Source: MKRK01 sp001896915
Lineage (GTDB): Bacteria; Bacillota; Clostridia; Oscillospirales; Acutalibacteraceae
Reading direction: 5' to 3'
Assembly: GCA_937973935.1 (NCBI GenBank)
Contig: CALJJF010000181.1
Span: 1-11,923, forward strand
DNA length: 11,923 nucleotides
The notes beneath the pieces are model-generated. The model worked only from the letters and a program-made list of their open reading frames with translations, made no database searches and was not told the DNA's origin. Within the stretch, counting starts at the first letter, position 1. Every line of letters begins with the position of its first letter. The translations under genes and the position numbers were made by a program. This document shows positions 1-6,571 of this stretch, one piece after another.

Positions 1-2300
1 GACGGTGCGCTTCCCATGTTAAATACCAATGTCCCGCCATTTTTGATTTCATCATAGGTGATGTAGGAACGGTTCAAGGGCTGACCGTTCAACGTGGCGG
101 ACTGGACATAGAAATTATTGGCACCCGTATTGTTGCCGATGATGGTAAACTGCTTGTTGCCTGCCAGATTATATGTGATCTCAGGCAGTCTTGCACCGTG
201 CAGATAATAATTGTTGGTACAGGAGAAGGGCATAAAACCGGAGTTTAAGAAAATATACATGGAGGACATGGCACCGTTGTCTTCGTCGCCGGGATAAGTG
301 GTGTCGGTGTATTTCTTATAAAACTCATTGGCCCATTTGGATGCCAAATCCGGTCTTCCTACCTCTGGAGTGGCAAAGGTCCAGGGAATTTGAAATGCCG
401 GCTCATTCGTAAAGTTGATCAGGCTGCCAGTGTTCCAGTAGGGTGCTTTGTAGCAAGGCTTATCAAAGGCATATTCCAGTCGTTCGACATATTGTTCCCT
501 GCCGCCCATCAGCGAAATCAGGGTCGCCATATCGTAGGTGTTGGTATAGGAACCCTCATGCATGTTTGCTTCATAAAAGTATTTATCCGAACCGGTGGTA
601 TTGGCGCCGGTCACAAAGCTGCCATCACTTTTTCTGTTCATCAAGAACCCGGCATAGTCCTTTGTTTCCCATGCCAGGGAGGTGTGTTGCTCCGGGTTCC
701 AGATATTCTGCCAGTTTCGTGAACGACCAAGAAAGGTGTTATAATCCGCAGTATAGCCAAGCCCCTTTGCCATTTGAGCAATCGCCCAGTCATTGTAGGC
801 AAAGGCAGCCGTGGCGGAACCTGCCCTGAATCTGCCGGTATATTTCACACCGTTTTGTGCAGAAGCCGGAAACTCCTCAGACGGAACATAGCCTTTGGAT
901 ATGTAGGAGGGTGTCCGCAGTGCCTGGGAATTGCCTTTCACCACATTATAAGCAGTGGTCCAGTCGACACCCGATATGCCTTTCATATAAGCATCCGCGA
1001 TCACATTCTCTATGTCATTACCACCCTGACCCGCATTCCATTCCAGTCCGCCGATATACGCGTCGGTGATATAGCCGCTTTCGTTATATCGGTTGATGAA
1101 GGAATTGATATTCTGAGCGACCACTTCCGGCGCAATCAGGTTCAGAAGCGGAAATTCCGTTTTCCAGGAATCCCAGATGGTATAGTAATCATCCCAGTTG
1201 CCATGATCGGAAACACGGTTGCGGGGCTGAACATTGGCATGGTACATGGCCGTGTAAAATCTTGTTTTCTCTGCAGCGGAAATGCTGCTGCCCAGCTCGA
1301 TTTTGCCCAATGTCTGGTTCCATGCTTCGGCACCTGCGGTTCTGACTGCGTCAAAGTCCCATGCAGGAATTTGGCTGTTCAACAAGGATGTCGCTTTGGC
1401 GGTACTGTCGAAGGAAATAGCAATTTTCACATTGACCACTTCGCTTGCCGTGGTAGCAAACTTCAGATATGCTCCCATGTGAGAGGTGTTCTCTGTGCTG
1501 CCGCCGACGGTCTTATTAAAAACACCGCTCTGCAACGAGCTGTCCTGCCAGACACCGATCTCGGAGGGCGTTTTATCATATTGCATGGCAAAATACATGG
1601 GAAAATCCATTTCCGTTCCGTAATACCATTTGGGGTCACTGGGCTCTCCATGATTCTGATCATTCCAGTTTTTGTGAAATATTCCGCCACCTGTAATCAA
1701 TTGATTGGTTGTATCGATATTAACAGATCCGGACTTCATGGCAACATCACCGGCAATTTTTCGGCTGACATCCAGTACAATGGACGAGCTGCTGTTGGCG
1801 GGATATGTAAACCGGTAAAGCGCAGCGTTCTGTGTGGGCGTCACCTCAGCCTTGATGCCGTAGCTGTTCAGTGTCAGGGCGTGATAATTGGGCTTTGCTG
1901 TTTGGTTTGATATGGTGGACATATGATTGGCATCGTTGGTCTGCACCCCGCCGGTTTGGGGAGAAAGCAGGAAGTTCCCATAGGACTTGGTTCCGCCGGT
2001 TCCCTGGGCGTAAAGCTGACCGAACCCGATGACCGAATCACCCGAGATATAACCGCCGTTGGCGGTGCCGCCCGAAGCTGCTCTGGTTTCGGGACTGGGA
2101 TGAATGGATCCGTTGGGTACTGTCGGTCCGGCAACGGTAGAACCTTGTCCGGCATTGGTTCCCACCAAGGTGTTTGCATAATCCAAAAGGGGCGTTGTGT
2201 CTGCTTTTACACGGACCGGCAATAAACCGACTGTAACCGTTACACTCATCATAGCAATTGCTATCATGCAGCTAAGAACTCTTTTTCTAACCGCCATCAT
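1..2300 (-). CDS. Secreted GH92 alpha-mannosidase, 3' end cut by window edge
   Basis: Exo-acting, metal-dependent alpha-mannosidase of glycoside hydrolase family 92, probably acting outside the cell on mannose-containing glycans. The frame is open from ATG 2300 to the left edge, giving 766 residues without a stop. GGAGG lies 7 nt before the start. Residues 1-34 are a signal peptide (MAVRKR, then a hydrophobic run). The N-terminal beta-sandwich opens with LVGTNAGQGSTVAGPTVPNG near residue 45, the usual GH92 opening. Family catalytic positions are present: E577 in FYEAN aligns with the general acid (E533 of BT3990), and D672/D674 in PGDEDNGAMSS align with the base pair. The last visible residues (ITYDEIKNGGTLVFNMGSAP) match the normal end of the GH92 domain, so little catalytic sequence is missing. 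A dockerin or CBM could follow outside the window. The family is clear; linkage specificity is not. Confidence 0.93.
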   Translation of the reverse strand, partial: MMAVRKRVLSCMIAIAMMSVTVTVGLLPVRVKADTTPLLDYANTLVGTNAGQGSTVAGPTVPNGSIHPSPETRAASGGTANGGYISGDSVIGFGQLYAQGTGGTKSYGNFLLSPQTGGVQTNDANHMSTISNQTAKPNYHALTLNSYGIKAEVTPTQNAALYRFTYPANSSSSIVLDVSRKIAGDVAMKSGSVNIDTTNQLITGGGIFHKNWNDQNHGEPSDPKWYYGTEMDFPMYFAMQYDKTPSEIGVWQDSSLQSGVFNKTVGGSTENTSHMGAYLKFATTASEVVNVKIAISFDSTAKATSLLNSQIPAWDFDAVRTAGAEAWNQTLGKIELGSSISAAEKTRFYTAMYHANVQPRNRVSDHGNWDDYYTIWDSWKTEFPLLNLIAPEVVAQNINSFINRYNESGYITDAYIGGLEWNAGQGGNDIENVIADAYMKGISGVDWTTAYNVVKGNSQALRTPSYISKGYVPSEEFPASAQNGVKYTGRFRAGSATAAFAYNDWAIAQMAKGLGYTADYNTFLGRSRNWQNIWNPEQHTSLAWETKDYAGFLMNRKSDGSFVTGANTTGSDKYFYEANMHEGSYTNTYDMATLISLMGGREQYVERLEYAFDKPCYKAPYWNTGSLINFTNEPAFQIPWTFATPEVGRPDLASKWANEFYKKYTDTTYPGDEDNGAMSSMYIFLNSGFMPFSCTNNYYLHGARLPEITYNLAGNKQFTIIGNNTGANNFYVQSATLNGQPLNRSYITYDEIKNGGTLVFNMGSAP

Positions 2301-2389
2301 TGATCATCCTCCGTTATTTTTTATAAAACTCAATGTTTTGATGTTGATTGATATGTGAAGAAGAACCATTCTCATAGGCAACCAATTAC

Positions 2390-2418
2390 ATTATACTAAA
2401 TACAATACTTCATACACA
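2390..2418 (-). promoter_or_regulatory. Candidate promoter of the GH92 gene
   Basis: On the minus strand a perfect TATAAT occupies 2395-2390, about 90 nt before the GH92 start. The hexamer 17 nt upstream (2418-2413, TGTGTA) is a poor -35 match, so an activator may be needed. The 7-bp arms CCAATTA (2382-2388) and TAATTGG (2425-2431) bracket the region and could be an operator, though such short AT-rich arms may be chance. Confidence 0.45.
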
Positions 2419-2515
2419 TTGTTTTAATTGGCATAACAATCATTTATCTTGCTGGATTATATTTTATCAGATACCTCGAAAAACAGCGTTGATTCAATTC
2501 CTTTTCCTCATTACA

Positions 2516-2544
2516 TTGACAATTCCTGCTGATTTCGTTATACT
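2516..2544 (+). promoter_or_regulatory. Sigma-A-type promoter of the HTH-PBP regulator
   Basis: TTGACA (2516-2521), a 17-nt spacer and TATACT (2539-2544) make a near-consensus housekeeping promoter pointing at the gene starting at 2589. The predicted transcript start is near 2551, giving a leader of about 38 nt. The palindrome AAACGTTT (2550-2557) sits at that start and could be an autoregulatory operator. The ribosome site GAGAGG is at 2575-2580. Confidence 0.85.
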
Positions 2545-2588
2545 AAAGGAAACGTTTGTGTATTGTTTTGGATTGAGAGGCTCTGCCA

Positions 2589-3557
2589 ATGGAACATGAA
2601 ATTGTATACTCGGCACAGGAAGTCGCCGATATATTAAAAATCAAAAAAATAACCGTGTATAATTTAATCAACCGTGGCGAATTGGTCGCTTATAAGGTCG
2701 GAAACAAAATGCGTGTCAGCAATTTGGAGCTGGAGAATTATAAAAGGCGTTCTCTGATGGGTGCTTCCGGCGAAACAGCAAAAAGGCACGAAGCAGTTTC
2801 CGAAAAGCTTTATCAGCCTGTCCCGGTCATGGACGAATCCATCCCGCGGGAAACCGGCTTCATCATCTGCGGTCAGGATGCGGCACTGGACACGCTGGCC
2901 AATTACATGCAAACAAAGCCCGGCAGCACGCCGGTACTACGTTCCTATGTGGGTAGCTACAACGGCCTGTACATGCTGTATCAGGGTCAGGTCAGCATTG
3001 CCACCGCCCATTTATGGGACAGCAAAAGCGGTTTATATAATATTCCGTATGTTGTGCATATGCTCCCCGGCACACCTGCCGTAATCGTGCATCTGTTCAA
3101 TCGCAAGCAGGGATTTTATGTACAAAAGGGCAACCCGAAAAACATCACCTCCTGGGATGATTTAAGACGCCCCGCTATTACCATTGTCAATCGGGAACGA
3201 GGAAGCGGAACCAGAGTGCTTCTGGACGAGCATCTGCGGATTGCCGGGATCGAAGCATCCTCCATTCAAGGCTATAGCAGAGAATGCTTTTCTCACCTTA
3301 CCGTTGCCGGAACCGTAGCACGGGGCGGAGCGGACATTGGGTTCGGCACTGTGGCAAGCTCGAAAACCGTAGCGAATGTTACCTTTGTCCCCATGCAGGA
3401 CGAAAGCTATGACCTGATCATTAAAAAAGAGGATTTCAATAAACCGCTGTTCCAGTCGGTCCTCAACGTCATTCGCTCTGAAAACTTCAAAGCAGAGCTG
3501 AATGCCTCCGGCAATTACGATATCTCCGATATTGGCAAAATCATTGCCGAAACATAA
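2589..3557 (+). CDS. HTH transcriptional regulator with PBP-like ligand domain (COG1910 type)
   Basis: A 322-residue one-component regulator, cytoplasmic with no signal peptide or membrane segment. Residues 6-53 form an excisionase/MerR-like helix-turn-helix (YSAQEVADILKIKKITVYNL, then the wing GELVAYKVGNKMRV). Residues 88-322 form a periplasmic-binding-protein-like domain of the PF12727/COG1910 kind, with the signature NRERGSGTR at 201-209, HLWD at 141-144 and GGADIGFG at 246-253. Relatives are often found beside molybdate or tungstate transport or cofactor genes, but none are visible here. The neighbours are a divergent GH92 gene and a convergent glycanase operon, so the ligand may be different. 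The start is supported by GAGAGG 8 nt upstream and a consensus promoter. Architecture is certain; ligand and targets are unknown. Confidence 0.88.
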   Translation: MEHEIVYSAQEVADILKIKKITVYNLINRGELVAYKVGNKMRVSNLELENYKRRSLMGASGETAKRHEAVSEKLYQPVPVMDESIPRETGFIICGQDAALDTLANYMQTKPGSTPVLRSYVGSYNGLYMLYQGQVSIATAHLWDSKSGLYNIPYVVHMLPGTPAVIVHLFNRKQGFYVQKGNPKNITSWDDLRRPAITIVNRERGSGTRVLLDEHLRIAGIEASSIQGYSRECFSHLTVAGTVARGGADIGFGTVASSKTVANVTFVPMQDESYDLIIKKEDFNKPLFQSVLNVIRSENFKAELNASGNYDISDIGKIIAET

Positions 3558-3560
3558 ACA

Positions 3561-3595
3561 AAGCCGCATCAATGCAGTCTGCAGATGCGGCTTTT
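3561..3595 (+). terminator. Rho-independent terminator, likely bidirectional
   Basis: Begins 4 nt after the regulator stop. The arms AAGCCGCATC (3561-3570) and GATGCGGCTT (3584-3593) pair perfectly. The loop contains a further TGCA/TGCA stem, and TTTT follows at 3592-3595. On the other strand the hairpin is followed by TTTGTTTA, so it may also stop transcripts from the convergent minus-strand operon. Confidence 0.88.
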
Positions 3596-3658
3596 CTGTT
3601 GGAAGGATGGTAACCATATAAATTTCAGACGGGATGATTGAACGTTTTATTGAAGAGG

Positions 3659-3694
3659 ATGCCCCCGTATTCACCTACGATCGGGGGTGTTTTA
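3659..3694 (+). terminator. Second hairpin between convergent genes
   Basis: CCCCCG (3662-3667) pairs with CGGGGG (3682-3687) over a 14-nt loop and is followed by TGTTTTA. G-U and A-U pairs may extend the outer stem. It lies about 70 nt beyond the first terminator, in the space between the regulator and the end of the nucleoside-hydrolase-like gene. It could be a backup terminator. The U-tract is imperfect and no transcript evidence is available. Confidence 0.4.
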
Positions 3695-3739
3695 CAATGT
3701 CCGTTTTTCTCGTTCTTTCCACCCATTCAGGCGGGTATT

Positions 3740-4702
3740 TCAGAAGCACTGCTTTTCTTCCAGAATGGCATTGATACTGTTTTGATAAAAATCATCCGGC
3801 TTTGCTTTTTTTACAAAGCAATGGGACCCTGCCGCATGTAGTGCAAAGCTGTTTTCACCCGTTTCCGCATTGACTGACGCTTTGCCCCGCAGGGTTTCAT
3901 ACCCGGCTGTTTCTTCATCACCGCACAGTGCCATCCACACCAGCATCGGGTCCCAGGAGCTTCTGCCGTTTTGAGAGCCATGGTCGCAAAACGCCATGTG
4001 AACCATATCGTTTTCTGAGGTAAGTATTCCCCCGGTCAGAACATGGGAAGATACCTCCCAGCCCAAAAAGGTGATGGGAGTGGGCCAATACTCACACACA
4101 TAGCTGCCCGCTTTGCGAGAGCGGTCGTTTCGGGTAAAATTGTTTTCCCTGCCGCTATCAAGGTTTTCCCAGTTGCCCGCCATCATCCACAGCTTATTGA
4201 CCTTTTCCTTGACCAACTCATATCCGGATCGGTCTGAAACGTCATCTCCTGTGCTTTGCAATAAACCCGAAAGAATCTGCGGATATCCGATTTCAATGAT
4301 ATCCAGGCGGTCCTCACAGGATGCCAGTATCCTTCGGTAAAGCTTCACGGCATCCTCACATTCGTCATTACTCTGAATGCTGTGGGGGTATTCTGTCATA
4401 CGCCTTTGGTAGGGAGGGTTGCCTCCGAAATCCGTGGCTTCCCTGTCTATGCCGATGGCGATATCGGGGCAGCCCTCGGCGGTCAAGAACGCATCCACAG
4501 AAGGCGCAGAAAACTCCATACACCCATTGATACCCACCGCATCCAAAATGCAATAATCGTTCTGGACAGCCCAGGCAATCAGCCGCAGTGCGGCAACATC
4601 GTCACAGTCGGTCCACCAATCCGTGCCCAACAAAATATGGACGGGTTTGTGTCTGTTCTGAAAAAACCGTGCTTTTATTTCATTGATATCCAAATATATC
4701 AT
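3740..4702 (-). CDS. Nucleoside-hydrolase-fold protein with altered active site
   Basis: A 320-residue protein of the inosine-uridine nucleoside N-ribohydrolase superfamily, with no signal peptide and so probably cytoplasmic. The N-terminal aspartate cluster is TDWWTDCDDVAALRL (residues 27-41), equivalent to the calcium-binding DxDxxxDD block, but the first aspartate position is glycine (G26). The family glycine-rich GPLTN segment reads GYPQILSG. The usual C-terminal His-Asp-Pro reads WDPM, so the histidine is replaced. ENNFTRND resembles the substrate-binding EFN...DP block. These changes suggest an N-glycosidase with another substrate, or a non-classical enzyme. It starts 10 nt after the GH5 stop, with GGGAAGG just before ATG, so the two genes are almost surely one transcript. 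Fold assignment is fairly sure; reaction is not. Confidence 0.8.
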   Translation of the reverse strand: MIYLDINEIKARFFQNRHKPVHILLGTDWWTDCDDVAALRLIAWAVQNDYCILDAVGINGCMEFSAPSVDAFLTAEGCPDIAIGIDREATDFGGNPPYQRRMTEYPHSIQSNDECEDAVKLYRRILASCEDRLDIIEIGYPQILSGLLQSTGDDVSDRSGYELVKEKVNKLWMMAGNWENLDSGRENNFTRNDRSRKAGSYVCEYWPTPITFLGWEVSSHVLTGGILTSENDMVHMAFCDHGSQNGRSSWDPMLVWMALCGDEETAGYETLRGKASVNAETGENSFALHAAGSHCFVKKAKPDDFYQNSINAILEEKQCF

Positions 4703-4712
4703 TTCCTTCCCG

Positions 4713-6491
4713 TTACTTTGTTGTCACACCGAGAACCTTCATTATGCCCTTCCGGTCGTACCACGCTTTGCGGTTGGGGTCCGCTTCTATATAAGCCTTC
4801 AGATAGAGACCTTGACCGAAAGTCCCCTTCATTTTGCTGTATGCTCCCGACAAATCCAGCATTATTGTGGTGGTTCCATCGCTGTTTTGGACAATATCCA
4901 CATCGTTTTTGAATAGTTCCGTGTTGTTGAATCCTTTTATATATGCTTCCTTTTTCATCTCCTTGTTTTCTACCGCAAACACAATATCGGTGATACTGCT
5001 GTCAATGTTCTGAAACGTCACTGTTATGGTATTGGAGGAAAAGCCGTCTCTTGTATCTGTAATATCCACCGGGAAATATACACGTCCCCAATCAACGCAG
5101 TTCGCTATATTGATCATGACTCCGTCATCAACATCATAGGTGAGTATTCCTGTCCAAGCGTAGTTGACATAAGGCACCACGCTTTGATAGATGACCGGTC
5201 CTTTGTTATTGGCGGTAAATGTTGCTATCGCATAGGGGTTTCCTCGGCCCGTACCCAAAACGGGATTGGGGGCTGAGGGTACCAGCGCATTGGTCAGTTC
5301 TTCAAGAAAGCTCTTTGTGGGATCCTTGTAAATACCAAAACCGGCGCAAAACTCCCAGTAGCTCCAGGAAAACCCGTATTTTTCCGCTGTTTCTCTCACA
5401 AAAGCCGTCCACCTCACCCGGGACTCATACTCAGCTTTTTCATAAGCGCCGAATTCCCCCATTAAAACAGGAATTCCTGTTGCTTGTGACCATGCACGGA
5501 TCTTTTGGAATGCGCTTTCGATCTCTTGTTTTTCTATATCATTTCCTGTCCATTTTGTTCCCAAATATTGATCCATATTATCTGCCCAGCTTGCCCCCTG
5601 ATGGGTGAATTGAAACGGTGAATAATAATGAAAAGACAGAATTAGATTTTGATCCTTTGGTAAAATCAAATTTTCTATTCCCTCTATACCGCCCCAATTG
5701 GCAGCCGATACAATTATTTTTCTGGTGCGGTTTGTTTTTCTGACGATTTCGATGCATTTGTTCTGCATGGGAATCCACACTTCCGGTGTAAGTGTACCAT
5801 GGGGCTCATTCAATAGTTCAAAGGATATGGAAGAGGGAAGATTTTTATATCGTTCTGCTATTTGTCCCCAAAGGCCATAAAAAGTATCCTTTTGCCCTTT
5901 ATAATCCAAAAACAGTTCTTCATAATGATGAATATTGATGATTGCACCCATTTTGTTCGCTATGATCACATTGAGAATATGATCCATGCGCTGAAAGAAA
6001 GCCTCATCAATTACTCCGTTCTTCTGATAAACAGACCAGCGGATGGGTACCCTCACAAAATCAAAACCCCTGCTTTTAATCAGCGGGATATACTCATCCT
6101 GAAACCGGATGCCCCATTCACCCTCGTAAGGTGCTTCCAGCATATTTCCTAAATTGATGCCTTTATGATAACTGTTAGGGAAATTGATTTTTGTAAGCCT
6201 GTAATCATCAATTTTAACCAATTTCAAAATATGCTTTTTCATGATTACGAGATCCATGACATTGATTACCCCGTCATAATCCAAATCGCCTATCAAACCT
6301 GTTTTGGCAGTGATATCGGTTATTTTTAACACATGCCGTTTTATAAGCACAAGATCAACCACATCCACCTTACCGTCATGATAGACATCCCCTGCAGCAA
6401 TTTTCACCCTTTGCCCCTCTGCTGTTGCAGGGAACCACCACAACCCCAGCATAAAAGAAAAAACAAGCATCATAACAATACACTTTTTCAA
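4713..6491 (-). CDS. Secreted dockerin-bearing GH5 (subfamily 25-like) endo-beta-1,4-glycanase
   Basis: A 592-residue extracellular glycanase. The chosen start is TTG 6491 because GGAAAGGG lies 8 nt upstream and the product opens with a normal signal peptide (MKKCIVMML... ending ATAEG, residue 26). Residues 34-91 are a type-I dockerin with two calcium-loop repeats (GDVYHDGKVDVVD and GDLDYDGVINVMD). Residues 105-402 are a GH5 catalytic barrel: GINLGNMLEAP at 111, RVPIRW at 147, H188-H189, acid/base E229 in NEP, and nucleophile E346 in GEFG. These residues have the same spacing as in Thermotoga maritima Cel5A (H96, E136, E253), the GH5_25 type, known for activity on beta-glucan and mannan. Residues 405-592 are an unrecognised beta-rich module. 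The dockerin implies attachment to a cohesin scaffold. GTG 6500 is an alternative start; TTG 6566 is unlikely. Confidence 0.92.
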   Translation of the reverse strand: MKKCIVMMLVFSFMLGLWWFPATAEGQRVKIAAGDVYHDGKVDVVDLVLIKRHVLKITDITAKTGLIGDLDYDGVINVMDLVIMKKHILKLVKIDDYRLTKINFPNSYHKGINLGNMLEAPYEGEWGIRFQDEYIPLIKSRGFDFVRVPIRWSVYQKNGVIDEAFFQRMDHILNVIIANKMGAIINIHHYEELFLDYKGQKDTFYGLWGQIAERYKNLPSSISFELLNEPHGTLTPEVWIPMQNKCIEIVRKTNRTRKIIVSAANWGGIEGIENLILPKDQNLILSFHYYSPFQFTHQGASWADNMDQYLGTKWTGNDIEKQEIESAFQKIRAWSQATGIPVLMGEFGAYEKAEYESRVRWTAFVRETAEKYGFSWSYWEFCAGFGIYKDPTKSFLEELTNALVPSAPNPVLGTGRGNPYAIATFTANNKGPVIYQSVVPYVNYAWTGILTYDVDDGVMINIANCVDWGRVYFPVDITDTRDGFSSNTITVTFQNIDSSITDIVFAVENKEMKKEAYIKGFNNTELFKNDVDIVQNSDGTTTIMLDLSGAYSKMKGTFGQGLYLKAYIEADPNRKAWYDRKGIMKVLGVTTK

Positions 6492-6515
6492 GGCTATCAC
6501 CCTTTCCTGTATATT

Positions 6516-6544
6516 ATTATAGCTTGTTCCTGATTGATTGGCAA
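6516..6544 (-). promoter_or_regulatory. Sigma-A-type promoter of the GH5 operon
   Basis: On the minus strand TTGCCA (6544-6539), a 17-nt spacer and TATAAT (6521-6516) form a strong housekeeping promoter. Transcription would begin near 6509, only about 18 nt before the TTG start. Any start upstream of 6509, such as TTG 6566, would not be on this transcript. The promoter sits between the kinase stop and the GH5 gene and allows the enzyme operon to be expressed separately from the kinase. Confidence 0.8.
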
Positions 6545-6571
6545 CCAAAAGAGAGACCACTTTCAATCAAT
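6533..6571 (-). repeat. Inverted repeat across the kinase stop and GH5 -35 box
   Basis: ATTGATTG (6533-6540) and CAATCAAT (6564-6571) are perfect 8-bp inverted arms with a 23-nt spacer. One arm overlaps the GH5 -35 hexamer and the other overlaps the kinase stop codon. It could be a regulator-binding site or an RNA stem. There is no T-run, so it does not look like a terminator. Confidence 0.5.

Noticed and set aside
774..1910. 378-codon open frame on the plus strand
   Set aside because: It lies wholly antisense to the GH92 gene, whose protein has clear family motifs across the same bases. The plus-strand product shows no recognisable domain and no ribosome site.
3162..3674. 170-codon minus-strand frame over the HTH-PBP regulator
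   Set aside because: Antisense shadow of a gene with strong domain evidence and crossing its terminator.
3634..3774. 46-codon plus-strand ORF (starts MIERFIEEDAPVFTYD)
   Set aside because: The ribosome site is poor, it contains the second hairpin, and it overlaps the end of the convergent gene by 35 nt. No homology can be recognised. It could be a remnant but is not supported.
4382..4912. 176-codon plus-strand frame across the GH5/nucleoside-hydrolase junction
   Set aside because: Antisense to two well-supported genes, with low-complexity, basic and Cys/Pro-rich product and no ribosome site.
6564..6566. TTG as the GH5 start overlapping the kinase stop (possible translational coupling)
   Set aside because: No ribosome site; the N-terminal extension would bury the signal peptide, and it lies upstream of the strong GH5 promoter.
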